Source: Psychrobacter sp. UBA3483
GTDB lineage: Bacteria > Pseudomonadota > Gammaproteobacteria > Pseudomonadales > Moraxellaceae
DNA length: 17,640 nt
NCBI RefSeq assembly: GCF_002377905.1
Contig: NZ_DFQS01000018.1
Coordinates: 25,952-43,591, forward strand
Direction: 5' to 3'
The notes under the pieces are model-generated. The model was not told the origin of the DNA. It did not search any database and was given only the letters and a program-made list of their open reading frames with translations. The translations under genes were made by a program, and so were the position numbers. Numbering within the stretch: the stretch's first letter is position 1; every line of letters starts with the position of its first letter. Shown one piece after another: positions 1-7,179 of this stretch.

Positions 1-23
1 CTTACCAACTTGGCTATACCCCT
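1..23 (-). tRNA. tRNA-Gln, 5' portion only (cut by window edge)
   Basis: Read on the minus strand from position 23, the sequence AGGGGTATAGCCAAGTTGG followed by TAAG matches the 5' acceptor strand, the TA linker and the D arm of gamma-proteobacterial tRNA-Gln. The anticodon and the rest lie outside the window, so the Gln identity rests on this 5' sequence and on context: ispE / tRNA-Gln / prs is a common gamma-proteobacterial order. The first base is A rather than the usual U, which would pair if the 3' partner is U. Confidence 0.82.
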
Positions 24-36
24 ATTGAGGCGACCT

Positions 37-64
37 ATTATAAATAAGTTTTCAGAATTTGCAA
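37..64 (-). promoter_or_regulatory. Promoter of the tRNA-Gln gene
   Basis: On the minus strand a perfect -10 TATAAT (37-42) lies 16 bp from a -35-like TTGCAA (59-64). Transcription would start a few bases before the tRNA 5' end at 23. The lipoprotein gene ends at 191, so the tRNA appears to have its own promoter and not to depend on read-through. Confidence 0.6.
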
Positions 65-190
65 GGTCTTTAGGCGTTTTTATGGCTTTTATTCGAAACT
101 AAGTGAATTAGCCTGAGTTGCATCGCTACTATTGTAGTGAATAGAGGTCTTTTTATTAAGCTTGTCAATCGTAAGCTAATGCTGTGCGAG

Positions 191-775
191 TTACTTTTGT
201 ACGAGAGGATTGACCACTCTACCACTCATAAATATTGCAGGTTCCGTCAAACAAGTTGTATTCTCTGGGTCTTCGATGACAATATCACCTTTTCGTAAAT
301 AGTAACTACCTATACGCTCTTTAATTATACCGCTAGTGACAACCTCCTCACCGAGCTTAACTTTGGTTCCATTTAGAGAAATGGCTTGTTCATTCTCAAA
401 AAGAATCGCTCTATCGGGATAAAAAATAGGACTAAGATACTCATTGTTATTTTTTACAAAGTATAAGCAGTTATTTTTGATAATGTATTTACCTTTGAAA
501 ACAAAGTTTATCTCTCGCATTGAAAGAGCCGCGGCATAAGTGAATAGTTCAGTAGGCGAGCTGACTTTGGAATCTTGCTGAGAAACCTCTATATTTTGAG
601 AGTTGTCTTTTACTTTTATGTCTAGTTGTTGTGGCAAAGTTATTTTATCGGATAAGCGATTAGCATGAGATTCATCGTGAGATTTAGATAGTAATGAACA
701 CGCAGTCAAATTCGATGATAAGCAAATAAAAACGGTGGCGGTTATTAGACTCTTATTTAGATATGAATGGTTCAT
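191..775 (-). CDS. Uncharacterised lipoprotein (194 aa)
   Basis: I do not recognise a characterised family. The N-terminus has a short basic stretch, a hydrophobic core and a lipobox LTAC at residues 23-26, so Cys26 should be lipidated after cleavage by signal peptidase II. Residues about 27-75 are polar, rich in Ser, Gln and Lys, and likely a flexible tether. Residues about 95-176 look like one small beta-rich domain (NNCLYFV, a Pro-rich turn, LNGTKVKLGEEV), with Cys103 and Cys175 placed to form a disulfide. That pattern recalls small unnamed secreted domains in other proteobacteria, but no function follows from it. It lies 44 bp after ispE on the same strand and could be co-transcribed; no good Shine-Dalgarno is seen before the ATG. 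Base composition is more AT-rich than ispE, suggesting a later insertion between ispE and tRNA-Gln. Confidence 0.75.
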   Translation of the reverse strand: MNHSYLNKSLITATVFICLSSNLTACSLLSKSHDESHANRLSDKITLPQQLDIKVKDNSQNIEVSQQDSKVSSPTELFTYAAALSMREINFVFKGKYIIKNNCLYFVKNNNEYLSPIFYPDRAILFENEQAISLNGTKVKLGEEVVTSGIIKERIGSYYLRKGDIVIEDPENTTCLTEPAIFMSGRVVNPLVQK

Positions 776-819
776 ATTAATACCAACTTATTTGAGAGTT
801 TGAGTAGGGCACGTCCATC

Positions 820-1776
820 TTACAAACTGCCAACGAGATACCCTGCACAAGGCGCATCCGCAATCCATTTTGCCAACAGCGCCTTATCATCAATAACACT
901 CGCATCCAATGGCAAAAACACGGCGCTACCAGAGCCGGTCATGCGTGCTGTACCGAGTGCCTGTGATTCTAAGCCTTGCAAATACTGTAACGCTGCATCG
1001 ACAGCCGGAGCGAGGCTCGTCACCACTGGCGTAAAGACATTGTGATAAGGCGAGTTTAAATGTTGCACATACTCATTGTACTGGCTTTGGATGGTTGCAA
1101 TCGATAGCGGGGCGATATCTCGTCGTAGCTTTGGATGCGCGAACAGTTTAGCAGTACTCACATGCGCGTTCGGGGTTAAGACTAAATATTGCTGCTCGGG
1201 CAAATCAATGGCGGACAGCACCTCGCCAATACCCATGGCAATGGCATCTTGCCCAAAGATAAATATCGGCACATCGGCGCCAATGCTTGTGCCAATTCTT
1301 ATCAGCTCATGTTGAGTAAGATTTAGCTGCCAAATCTCATTTAAGACTAATAATGTCATTGCGGCATTAGAAGAGCCACCGCCCAAGCCTGCACCCATCG
1401 GTAGGTGTTTATCTAAGGTAATTTGTACTGGCGCCAGCTGCTGAGGTAGTCTGTTTGCGTGAATGGCAAATGCCAATAATGCACGGGCAGCTTTAAAAAT
1501 CAGATTGTCATCGATACTGCTGGTTATGGTGTCGGCACCAGAAAGCGTTAGCAGCTGACGACAAAGCTTAGCAGCGTCGAAGGTATTATCTATAATAGAA
1601 AGTGCCGCATCGTCTACAAGCGTAAAATGCAGATAGTCGCCCCAGTCGAGCAGGCGAAAGACGGTTTGCAGATCATGATAGCCATCAGCGCGCTTGCCGG
1701 TGATATGCAAAAATAAATTAATCTTTGCCGGGGATAAGCGCGTGATAACCGACGTTGCGGTAGTGCGTTGAGTCAT
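820..1776 (-). CDS. ispE: 4-diphosphocytidyl-2-C-methyl-D-erythritol kinase
   Basis: Cytosolic GHMP-family kinase that phosphorylates the 2-hydroxyl of CDP-methylerythritol with ATP in the MEP pathway to isoprenoid precursors. All three family motifs are visible. Motif 1 is PAKINLFLHITGKRADGYH (16-34), with the catalytic Lys18. Motif 2 is the ATP loop PMGAGLGGGSSNAA (126-139). Motif 3 is TGSGSAVF (280-287). The likely catalytic base is Asp169 in GADVP. At 318 aa it is longer than the usual 280-300; the extra length is partly a 14-residue N-terminal lead and partly loops around 60-90 and 215-235. The Shine-Dalgarno is weak (AAAGA about 10 bases ahead), but no alternative start fits motif 1 better. 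It follows lolB by 57 bp and is probably in its operon. Confidence 0.95.
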   Translation of the reverse strand: MTQRTTATSVITRLSPAKINLFLHITGKRADGYHDLQTVFRLLDWGDYLHFTLVDDAALSIIDNTFDAAKLCRQLLTLSGADTITSSIDDNLIFKAARALLAFAIHANRLPQQLAPVQITLDKHLPMGAGLGGGSSNAAMTLLVLNEIWQLNLTQHELIRIGTSIGADVPIFIFGQDAIAMGIGEVLSAIDLPEQQYLVLTPNAHVSTAKLFAHPKLRRDIAPLSIATIQSQYNEYVQHLNSPYHNVFTPVVTSLAPAVDAALQYLQGLESQALGTARMTGSGSAVFLPLDASVIDDKALLAKWIADAPCAGYLVGSL

Positions 1777-1833
1777 AAATATACGTCTTTATGAGTTGTG
1801 CGTAAAGATAACAATACGTTCTGCGTATGGCTA

Positions 1834-2469
1834 CTATTTTTGATGATCGATGGTCATTACCACTTTATTGCCTTGTGACTGCACGGCGCTGATTTTGTTT
1901 GGCAGTTTATCGTTGCCTTTATAAGTAAAGTTCGCTTGCCATTCACCATTTACCGAGCTAATCAAACGATTTTGGTCATCAAGCTGTGGCGCGCTGTCTG
2001 AAGGCGCTGGGCGACCCGATATCCAATACGGCATTTGTGAAATCGGCGCTTGCCAGCCTGTGGCTTTTTTGAGCAAGGTTTCAGGGTCAGCGGCAGTTAA
2101 CGTGCCGGTTTTTTCACTGATTAAAGTTGCTGTTTGACCATTATATTCGATATTGGTTTTGCCAATGCCGAGCGCGCCAATTAATTCGATAGCAAAGCGG
2201 TCATTTTGTTGTCCCCATGCATAAAACGCACTACCGCCTTGGTTTCCTGAATTGTCCTTACTAGGTGTGGTAACGCCGATCTTGCCCGTGATATTAAAGT
2301 TTTCAAGCTTCTTAGGTTGTTCAGGTTTCTGACCTTGTACCGTGCCGATAGGCTGGTTGGTAGCATTGGCGGTTTTTAACGACTGACAACCGGAGGTGAT
2401 AACCATCGCGGCTGCCATCGCAGCGAGTAACGACAGTTTATTGGGTTGGCTTTTTTTTAATACTGACAT
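1834..2469 (-). CDS. lolB: Outer-membrane lipoprotein receptor LolB
   Basis: LolB takes lipoproteins from the periplasmic carrier LolA and inserts them in the outer membrane; it is itself a lipoprotein anchored there. The N-terminus has a basic start (KKSQPNK), a hydrophobic core and Cys28 in TSGC, a slightly non-canonical lipobox with Thr at -3. The mature domain opens with FNITGKIGV (58-66), and the family signature GWQAPISQMPYWISGRPAP is present near 140-158. The hydrophobic loop IELIGALGIG corresponds to the region that in E. coli LolB carries the membrane-targeting leucine. Length (211 aa) is normal. A Shine-Dalgarno GAGGAT lies five bases before the ATG. lolB sits between the TPR gene and ispE, the same neighbourhood as in Pseudomonas. 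Confidence 0.93.
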   Translation of the reverse strand: MSVLKKSQPNKLSLLAAMAAAMVITSGCQSLKTANATNQPIGTVQGQKPEQPKKLENFNITGKIGVTTPSKDNSGNQGGSAFYAWGQQNDRFAIELIGALGIGKTNIEYNGQTATLISEKTGTLTAADPETLLKKATGWQAPISQMPYWISGRPAPSDSAPQLDDQNRLISSVNGEWQANFTYKGNDKLPNKISAVQSQGNKVVMTIDHQK

Positions 2470-2693
2470 GATATATCCTCAAAAATAGACAATTTTTAAC
2501 GGTGCTGATTTTAATCAAAGATCAAATGAAACAATAAGGTAAAACAATAAGCAGTTAGCTTAAACATGCTTTGTTACGCGCTGATGCGTGGCTGTTCATT
2601 TCTTATAACTGGCTTGTAGTTTTTAGCGTAAGCGTTTTTTATTTTTATGCGCATTTTATGATCAGTATTCAATAAGCCTTAAGCAAAAGCGTA

Positions 2694-4658
2694 TTAATAA
2701 AGCTGTATACGGTCATTGACGTTGCGCTGCCCAAATGAAAAACGCTCTTGCAACTCAGCAAGCAAAGCCTCAACCTTTTCATTATCGCCTAGCCCTTGAT
2801 AAGCGCGCAGCAGTAGCGTGCCAGAACGCAGGGTTGGAAAAACGTCGTACGGTGTTTGTAGATAATCGATAACTTGTTGATAGTTTTCAGTTGCTAGAGC
2901 ATTGGCGGCGAGCACGTTCAATGCTTGCAGGTGTAGCTCATTGTCATAGCGCGGGTCATCATAACGGATTTGGATAATAGCCGTTGCTAGCGCCAAACCT
3001 TGCTCAGAGCTGCGCTCATTAGCGAGCAATAATTGCGCGTAGCTAAGCTGATAGGAGAGGTTGCTTGGGTCGAGTGTTTGCAAATGGTTCAATAATGTGC
3101 GCTTAACGATATAATCGTCTTTGTCGTCAAGCAGCTGCGCGCGGGCAAATAATAGCATCTCATTATTAGGATACTTACGGCTGGCGCGCGTTAATAACCG
3201 TAGCGCCTCCTCGGATTCATTTTGCTGCCACAAGATATCCGCTTGCATGACAAAGCTGTCAGGCGCGAAGATAGCAAAGTCTTTACGCAGCTTCTCTAGG
3301 GTAGCGATGGCGGCATCAACGTCATCGTTCAGGAGCTCAAATGACACCACTTTTCGCCGCGCTTCTAACACCAAGTCCTCTTGCATCACACCATTGAGAT
3401 AGTATTTTGCTTGCTCAAAGCGCTGCTGGCGCTCGGCACTGATACCAAGGTAGTAATAGGCTTGGTCAAGATAAGCCGGATTTTTAGCCAAGATATTCAG
3501 TAGCTGGTCAGCGCTGGCGTATTCTTCAACGTCCAAGCTCACCAGTGCGGCGAGCAAAGTGATTTCGTCATCGTCAGCAAAGCGCTCATGAGCGTCAAGT
3601 AATAACTGCCAAGCCTGCTCGCTTTGGCGCAAATCAAGTAAGTAGCGAATCTCATACAAGTATAAGCTCTTGCTATCAGGGTTACGTAGGCGCGCTTGGC
3701 TAAGATAATCAAGCACAGCTTTTGATGGCATCGTCTTGCGCAATATGTCTGCTTTTAAAGTAATAAAAGGCACATAATCTGGCTGACGCGCGAGCGCACG
3801 ATCGATGTGGACAATGGCAATCTCAGGCTCATCAAACTGATACAGCAAACCGGCTTTTAATACCGATAGCGAAGCGTTTTGCTCGCTATCGATGGGTTGC
3901 AGGGCAGCGAGTAGCTCGCGTTTATCTTCATCGGTATTGGGATAAATGCCAATCAGTATCTCGCTCAGATCGGCTCGCGGGTCATAGCTTAAAATGCGAT
4001 TTAGGGTGGCGCCCGCCAATTCATAATCGTGCGCGCGCAGGGCCAAATGCGCCACATAAAACCAAGCGGGCACGTGGTCGGGGTTTTGGTCTTGCCAAGT
4101 TTTGGCAAAGCGCAGCGAATCCTCAACGCTCTCATTACGTAAAGATAAGCTTAGCGCGCGCTCAAATACTGCGGTTGCATCTTGCTTAAAAGATTGCTGC
4201 TTATAAATAGTCAGCGCGCGCTTATTGTCATCGCGATCTGCGGCAAACTCGGCATCCAACAGCGCGTATAAACTTGGCTCGCCAAGCTCAGATTGGGCTG
4301 GGCTAAAAGCTGCTAGATTGCTTGCATCAGTACTGCTTTCTGTTGACTGAGATTGCTCAGTAGACGACGGTTGAGAAGGTATTTCATGAGCAGTATAACC
4401 AATGATATCGCTTTTCTTGGCTGGTGAAGATTTAGGCGAATTGGTCAAATCAGTGTTTAATATGGGTGCGGTCAACGCTGGGCTGAGATATTTGGCGTGG
4501 GCGGGTAATCCTAGGCATAAGCAAATGGCCAACGACAACGTTAGCTTATAACGCTGGCATAGGCGCTCAATGGTGGCTTGCAATAAAGCGCGGAGGCGAG
4601 ATTGATCATTATACATAGGTTGCAATCTGAAGGATGACCCAAAAAATCTAGCGAGCAA
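2694..4658 (-). CDS. Exported TPR-repeat protein, positional homologue of LbcA
   Basis: A 654-aa helical-repeat protein. Residues about 38-55 are a hydrophobic export signal ending in AHA, with predicted cleavage before Lys56. Residues 70-115 are Ser/Thr/Gln-rich and look unstructured. From about 130 to the end there are many degenerate TPR-like helix pairs, for example those around the segments FERALSLSLRN and YYYLGISAERQQRFEQAKYY. In Pseudomonas aeruginosa the gene in this position (PA4667, between hemA and lolB) encodes LbcA, an outer-membrane TPR lipoprotein that partners the protease CtpA in controlling cell-wall hydrolases; a similar role here is inference. No proper lipobox is seen (Cys46 and Cys48 lack one), so the protein may be periplasmic and not lipidated. 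The start is TTG, chosen because AGGA lies five bases before it; an in-frame ATG at 4616 has no Shine-Dalgarno. It probably heads the lolB-ispE operon. Confidence 0.85.
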   Translation of the reverse strand: MLARFFGSSFRLQPMYNDQSRLRALLQATIERLCQRYKLTLSLAICLCLGLPAHAKYLSPALTAPILNTDLTNSPKSSPAKKSDIIGYTAHEIPSQPSSTEQSQSTESSTDASNLAAFSPAQSELGEPSLYALLDAEFAADRDDNKRALTIYKQQSFKQDATAVFERALSLSLRNESVEDSLRFAKTWQDQNPDHVPAWFYVAHLALRAHDYELAGATLNRILSYDPRADLSEILIGIYPNTDEDKRELLAALQPIDSEQNASLSVLKAGLLYQFDEPEIAIVHIDRALARQPDYVPFITLKADILRKTMPSKAVLDYLSQARLRNPDSKSLYLYEIRYLLDLRQSEQAWQLLLDAHERFADDDEITLLAALVSLDVEEYASADQLLNILAKNPAYLDQAYYYLGISAERQQRFEQAKYYLNGVMQEDLVLEARRKVVSFELLNDDVDAAIATLEKLRKDFAIFAPDSFVMQADILWQQNESEEALRLLTRASRKYPNNEMLLFARAQLLDDKDDYIVKRTLLNHLQTLDPSNLSYQLSYAQLLLANERSSEQGLALATAIIQIRYDDPRYDNELHLQALNVLAANALATENYQQVIDYLQTPYDVFPTLRSGTLLLRAYQGLGDNEKVEALLAELQERFSFGQRNVNDRIQLY

Positions 4659-4701
4659 TATTTTCCTATTAGTGTAATGGCAGTATAACAGGAGGATTTT
4701 A

Positions 4702-4819
4702 TTGTCATTATTTTAAATAAATATTTGTCATTGCCATTATAAGAGCAGATGAAAGCGATAAACAATAGCGCCTGTGTTACTCAAATACTAACAATATTTA
4801 GGCGATTAAGTAATGACAA
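4702..4819. repeat. Three copies of the word TTGTCATT
   Basis: TTGTCATT occurs at 4702-4709 and 4725-4732 in direct orientation and at 4812-4819 inverted. The outer pair extends to a perfect 10-bp inverted match (ATTGTCATTA at 4701-4710 and TAATGACAAT at 4811-4820). They flank the predicted TPR-operon promoter, as operators would, but AT-rich chance repetition is possible. Confidence 0.4.
4736..4765 (-). promoter_or_regulatory. Candidate promoter of the TPR-lolB-ispE operon
   Basis: On the minus strand a perfect -10 TATAAT (4736-4741) lies 18 bp from a -35-like TTGTTT (4760-4765). This gives a leader of about 70 bases before the TTG start at 4658. A weaker TATACT at 4682-4687 on the same strand is an alternative nearer the gene. 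Confidence 0.5.
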
Positions 4820-5002
4820 TAAATGAATTTAAACAACTTGTGATAGCTTAGTCACTCAATAGTAAGTCAGCACTGCTAAATTAGATAAATAATACTGGCA
4901 CTTATTTTAAAAGCCATCACAGCAGTTGATTTATCATCGCCATGCCCTGATACAGACAAATACCAACGTCCAGCGCTGCTTGTTAAATAAAGCCAGCAAT
5001 AA

Positions 5003-5011
5003 TGATATAAT
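5003..5011 (+). promoter_or_regulatory. Extended -10 promoter of hemA
   Basis: TGATATAAT is a perfect extended -10 (TG, one base, TATAAT at 5006-5011). A -35-like TTGTTA is present at 4980-4985, but 20 bp away, so the extended TG probably compensates. The start would be near 5018, giving a leader of about 170 bases that contains the hairpin at 5058-5096. Between this promoter and the divergent one at 4736-4765, I see only AT-rich sequence and the TTGTCATT words. Confidence 0.55.
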
Positions 5012-5057
5012 AGGCGCTTTTTAGGCGTTTATATTGATAATGGTTTATTAAAGACGT

Positions 5058-5096
5058 TTTTTCACAGACAGTTTATCAAGCGCTGTCTGTGAAAAA
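5058..5096 (+). promoter_or_regulatory. Perfect 14-bp inverted repeat in the hemA leader
   Basis: TTTTTCACAGACAG (5058-5071) and CTGTCTGTGAAAAA (5083-5096) pair perfectly around an 11-base loop. A run of six T follows three bases later (5100-5105), so this could be an imperfect terminator or attenuator ahead of hemA. The left-arm end GTTTTTTCACA recurs at 5125-5135, so the word TTTTTCACA is present three times in the leader, which would also suit protein binding. Function is unknown. Confidence 0.6.
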
Positions 5097-5187
5097 CTGT
5101 TTTTTAGCACTGCTGATTGAATAGGTTTTTTCACATTCTAAAAGCGTTTGGCTGGCAGGTAAACGTTATATTTATGGTCTATCAATA

Positions 5188-6570
5188 ATGAGATTAGTGG
5201 TCATTGGGGTCAATCACAAAACCGCACCAGTCGCTCTGCGAGAGCGCTTGGCGCTTGTCGGTGACGATGTGAATATTGCCCTTCAGCAGCTAGAGCGCTT
5301 TACCGATGGTAGCGTGATTGTCTCGACGTGCAACCGTACTGAGATTTATGCACTCGTCCCACAAGTCTCAGCATCGTCAGAATCAGGCGTGTCTTTAGCA
5401 GAGAAGCAAACTGCCATCACCAGCCATAATGCTGTCAGTACTCAGCCTTCTGCCGCGACAATCAGCGCACATATCTTAAAAATTAAAGTGTGGCTGGCGG
5501 ATTTTAAGCAGTTACCTTTGGACGAGATTGATCCTTATCTGTATGTGCACCGTGATACTCATGCGCTGACCCATTGGTTACGAGTGGCTGCTGGTCTTGA
5601 CTCGATGATATTGGGTGAGCCGCAGATACTCGGTCAAATAAAACGTTCTGTGCATTTGGCGCAAGATCAAAAAGCACTCAGCAATCAGCTCGGCTGGATT
5701 GTTGACCAAGTATTTGCTGCTGCCAAACGCGTGCGTAACGAAACCAAAGTCGGCGCTCAAGCGGTGTCGCTAAGCTATGCGGCCGCCAAACTGGTGACGC
5801 AGATATTTGATGATTTGCCCAGTCGGACGCTATTGGTGGTCGCAGCTGGTGAGATGAATCGCTTGGTGGCAACTCATATCGCTGGGCTTGGGGTCGGGCG
5901 GGTCATTATTTGTAACCGCAATCCTGAGCGCGCCGAAGCGTTGGCCGCCGAATTGCGTCGACCCGAGCGTATGGTAGAAGTGAAATCGCTGCAAGAGTTA
6001 CCGCAAGTATTGGCAGAGGCTGATATCGTCAGTAGTTGTAGCGGCAGTATGGATATATTGATTGATAAGACCATGACCTTGCGCGCGCTTAAAAGCCGCC
6101 GTTATCAGCCGATGCTGATGATTGACTTGGCCGTACCGCGCGATATCGACTCGACCATTAGCCGTATTGATGATGTTTATCTGTATTCTGTCGATGACTT
6201 GCAACACGTGATTGCTGGTAATATTGAGCAGCGCAGGCAAGCAGCGGTCGATGCTGAGCTGCTCGTCAGTCAATTAGTGGTTGAGATGGATCGGCGCTTT
6301 CAAGTGCGCCAAGTCGGCAAAGAGATTCAACAATATCGCGCGCGCACCCATGATCAAGTCGATAAGCTGCTGCATGAATCCATTGCTAAGCTGCAACAAG
6401 ATAATGCCAGCCCTGAAGACATTATCACTGAACTGTCGCGGCGTTTGACCCAGACGCTGACCCATGCGCCATCGAAGTTGATGCGCAAAGCGGCACGCGA
6501 AGGTGACAATGAGCTCCTAGATTTTGTGGTCTCTGGATTACAAGACGCACATCGCGGTCGCCGCCAGTAA
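5188..6570 (+). CDS. hemA: Glutamyl-tRNA reductase
   Basis: Reduces glutamyl-tRNA(Glu) with NADPH to glutamate-1-semialdehyde, the first committed step of C5-pathway tetrapyrrole synthesis in the cytosol. The N-terminal catalytic domain shows GVNHKTAPVALRERLA (7-22) and STCNRTEIYA (46-55), with the nucleophile Cys48. The signature HWLRVAAGLDSMILGEPQILGQIK spans 129-152. The NADPH domain begins at about 213 with VVAAGEMNRL, where the usual first Gly of the Rossmann loop is Ala; I recall the same in Acinetobacter. The C-terminal helical dimerisation domain ends near 450. At 460 aa it is about 35 longer than usual, because of a Ser/Ala/Thr-rich insert at about 58-95 in the catalytic domain. No clear Shine-Dalgarno precedes the ATG. 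The usual next gene prfA is absent. Confidence 0.96.
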   Translation: MRLVVIGVNHKTAPVALRERLALVGDDVNIALQQLERFTDGSVIVSTCNRTEIYALVPQVSASSESGVSLAEKQTAITSHNAVSTQPSAATISAHILKIKVWLADFKQLPLDEIDPYLYVHRDTHALTHWLRVAAGLDSMILGEPQILGQIKRSVHLAQDQKALSNQLGWIVDQVFAAAKRVRNETKVGAQAVSLSYAAAKLVTQIFDDLPSRTLLVVAAGEMNRLVATHIAGLGVGRVIICNRNPERAEALAAELRRPERMVEVKSLQELPQVLAEADIVSSCSGSMDILIDKTMTLRALKSRRYQPMLMIDLAVPRDIDSTISRIDDVYLYSVDDLQHVIAGNIEQRRQAAVDAELLVSQLVVEMDRRFQVRQVGKEIQQYRARTHDQVDKLLHESIAKLQQDNASPEDIITELSRRLTQTLTHAPSKLMRKAAREGDNELLDFVVSGLQDAHRGRRQ

Positions 6571-6591
6571 CCATAGCACTTTGTAACTTTT

Positions 6592-6639
6592 TATCAATGT
6601 AGCTATTTATCAATGTAACTGTCTATCAATTTTTCTACT
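6592..6639. repeat. Three-unit 16-bp tandem repeat after hemA
   Basis: TATCAATGTAGCTATT (6592-6607), TATCAATGTAACTGTC (6608-6623) and TATCAATTTTTCTACT (6624-6639) follow each other at exactly 16-bp spacing. The first two share TATCAATGTA and the third keeps TATCAAT. This is a degenerate tandem array 21 bp after the hemA stop. Confidence 0.7.
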
Positions 6640-6757
6640 ATTTCTCTTAAAAGCGTTTCTTTGCAAACCGTTTCTCTGAAAAAGTCATCACTTAGTTAAG
6701 CAGGGCACTTACGCAAACCTAGCGTTGTCAACCTGCATTATCAGTGCTAATATCAAG

Positions 6758-6786
6758 TTGTTATGAGTATATTAAGTGATGATAAT
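6758..6786 (+). promoter_or_regulatory. Orphan promoter-like pair in the hemA-aminotransferase gap
   Basis: TTGTTA (6758-6763), 17 bp, GATAAT (6781-6786). The spacing is ideal but the pair is nearly 400 bp from the next gene. It could serve a long leader or an unannotated small RNA, or be chance in AT-rich DNA. Confidence 0.3.
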
Positions 6787-6913
6787 TTTTGGTTATATGG
6801 CGCGGTCATTTTCAATTAGCCTTTAATCAATTGGTTTTGACTTTTTTTAAAGCTTAATTTTATCAACCCTTTCTTAATATTTTCTCATCTTATTAATTCT
6901 CAGTATTTATGAT

Positions 6914-6959
6914 TCAATAGGCTGTCAACGCGTGGTCATGATATTGTCGCGCCTATTGA
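6914..6959. repeat. 9-bp inverted repeat
   Basis: TCAATAGGC (6914-6922) and GCCTATTGA (6951-6959) are perfect inverted copies 28 bp apart. No T run follows, so it is not a standard terminator. Confidence 0.4.
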
Positions 6960-7095
6960 TGGTCTGTAGTACTGTTTAAAATAAAAAATAAAGCGCACAA
7001 GACAGACTTGTTAGCGGCAATAGCGCTAGGATAAAGCGTTATATCGTCAATCTTGCGTCATACTCTCGACTATTACTCGATATTAGTGCCCCATT

Positions 7096-7116
7096 AATAC
7101 TATTTATAGTAGTATT
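7096..7116. promoter_or_regulatory. Palindrome next to the aminotransferase promoter
   Basis: AATACTA (7096-7102), 7 bp, TAGTATT (7110-7116). GCCC and GGGC lie just outside (7087-7090 and 7118-7121), which would lengthen the stem with a bulge. It directly abuts the candidate -35 at 7124, so it is placed like an operator. Confidence 0.4.
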
Positions 7117-7123
7117 TGGGCAG

Positions 7124-7153
7124 TTGTAACTAAAGTTTAAAAATAACTATATT
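7124..7153 (+). promoter_or_regulatory. Candidate promoter of the aminotransferase
   Basis: TTGTAA (7124-7129), 18 bp, TATATT (7148-7153), giving a short leader of about 20 bases. A weaker alternative is TTGTTA (7008-7013), 16 bp, GATAAA (7030-7035). Confidence 0.4.
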
Positions 7154-7179
7154 CCCTAACTATAAACTAGGAGCGTCCT

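Larger units (their letters stand above)
6571..7179. other. 609-bp gap between hemA and the aminotransferase
   Basis: No gene of convincing length is present and no standard intrinsic terminator follows hemA. The gap holds a three-unit 16-bp repeat just after hemA (6592-6639), a good promoter-like pair (6758-6786), a 9-bp inverted repeat (6914-6922 with 6951-6959), a palindrome (7096-7116) and a second promoter-like pair just before the aminotransferase. The middle part (about 6800-6910) is very AT-rich. Confidence 0.6.

Noticed and set aside
81..190. Terminator after the lipoprotein gene
   Set aside because: A short AGCTT / AAGCT hairpin is present (about 158-176), but on the minus strand it is followed by A-rich and not T-rich sequence.
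767..1315. Plus-strand open frames opposite ispE
   Set aside because: They lie antisense to a complete ispE, and their sequences show no family features and a composition typical of reverse-strand shadows.
4541..4765. Minus-strand frame of 74 codons overlapping the TPR gene start and its promoter
   Set aside because: It overlaps the TPR gene in another frame, covers the predicted promoter, and resembles no protein.
5174..5188. Mini-frame ATG GTC TAT CAA TAA whose stop overlaps the hemA ATG
   Set aside because: A four-residue leader with a TAATG overlap would suggest coupling, but there is no Shine-Dalgarno in front of it and such overlaps arise easily by chance.
5836..5860. Defective NADPH loop in HemA (AAGE instead of GAGE)
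   Set aside because: The rest of the protein is intact and I recall the same replacement in Acinetobacter HemA, so it looks like a lineage trait and not damage.
6764..6820. Eighteen-codon frame (MSILSDDNFWLYGAVIFN) in the hemA-aminotransferase gap
   Set aside because: No ribosome binding site, and its start lies inside the spacer of the promoter-like pair at 6758-6786, so it would precede any transcript from it.
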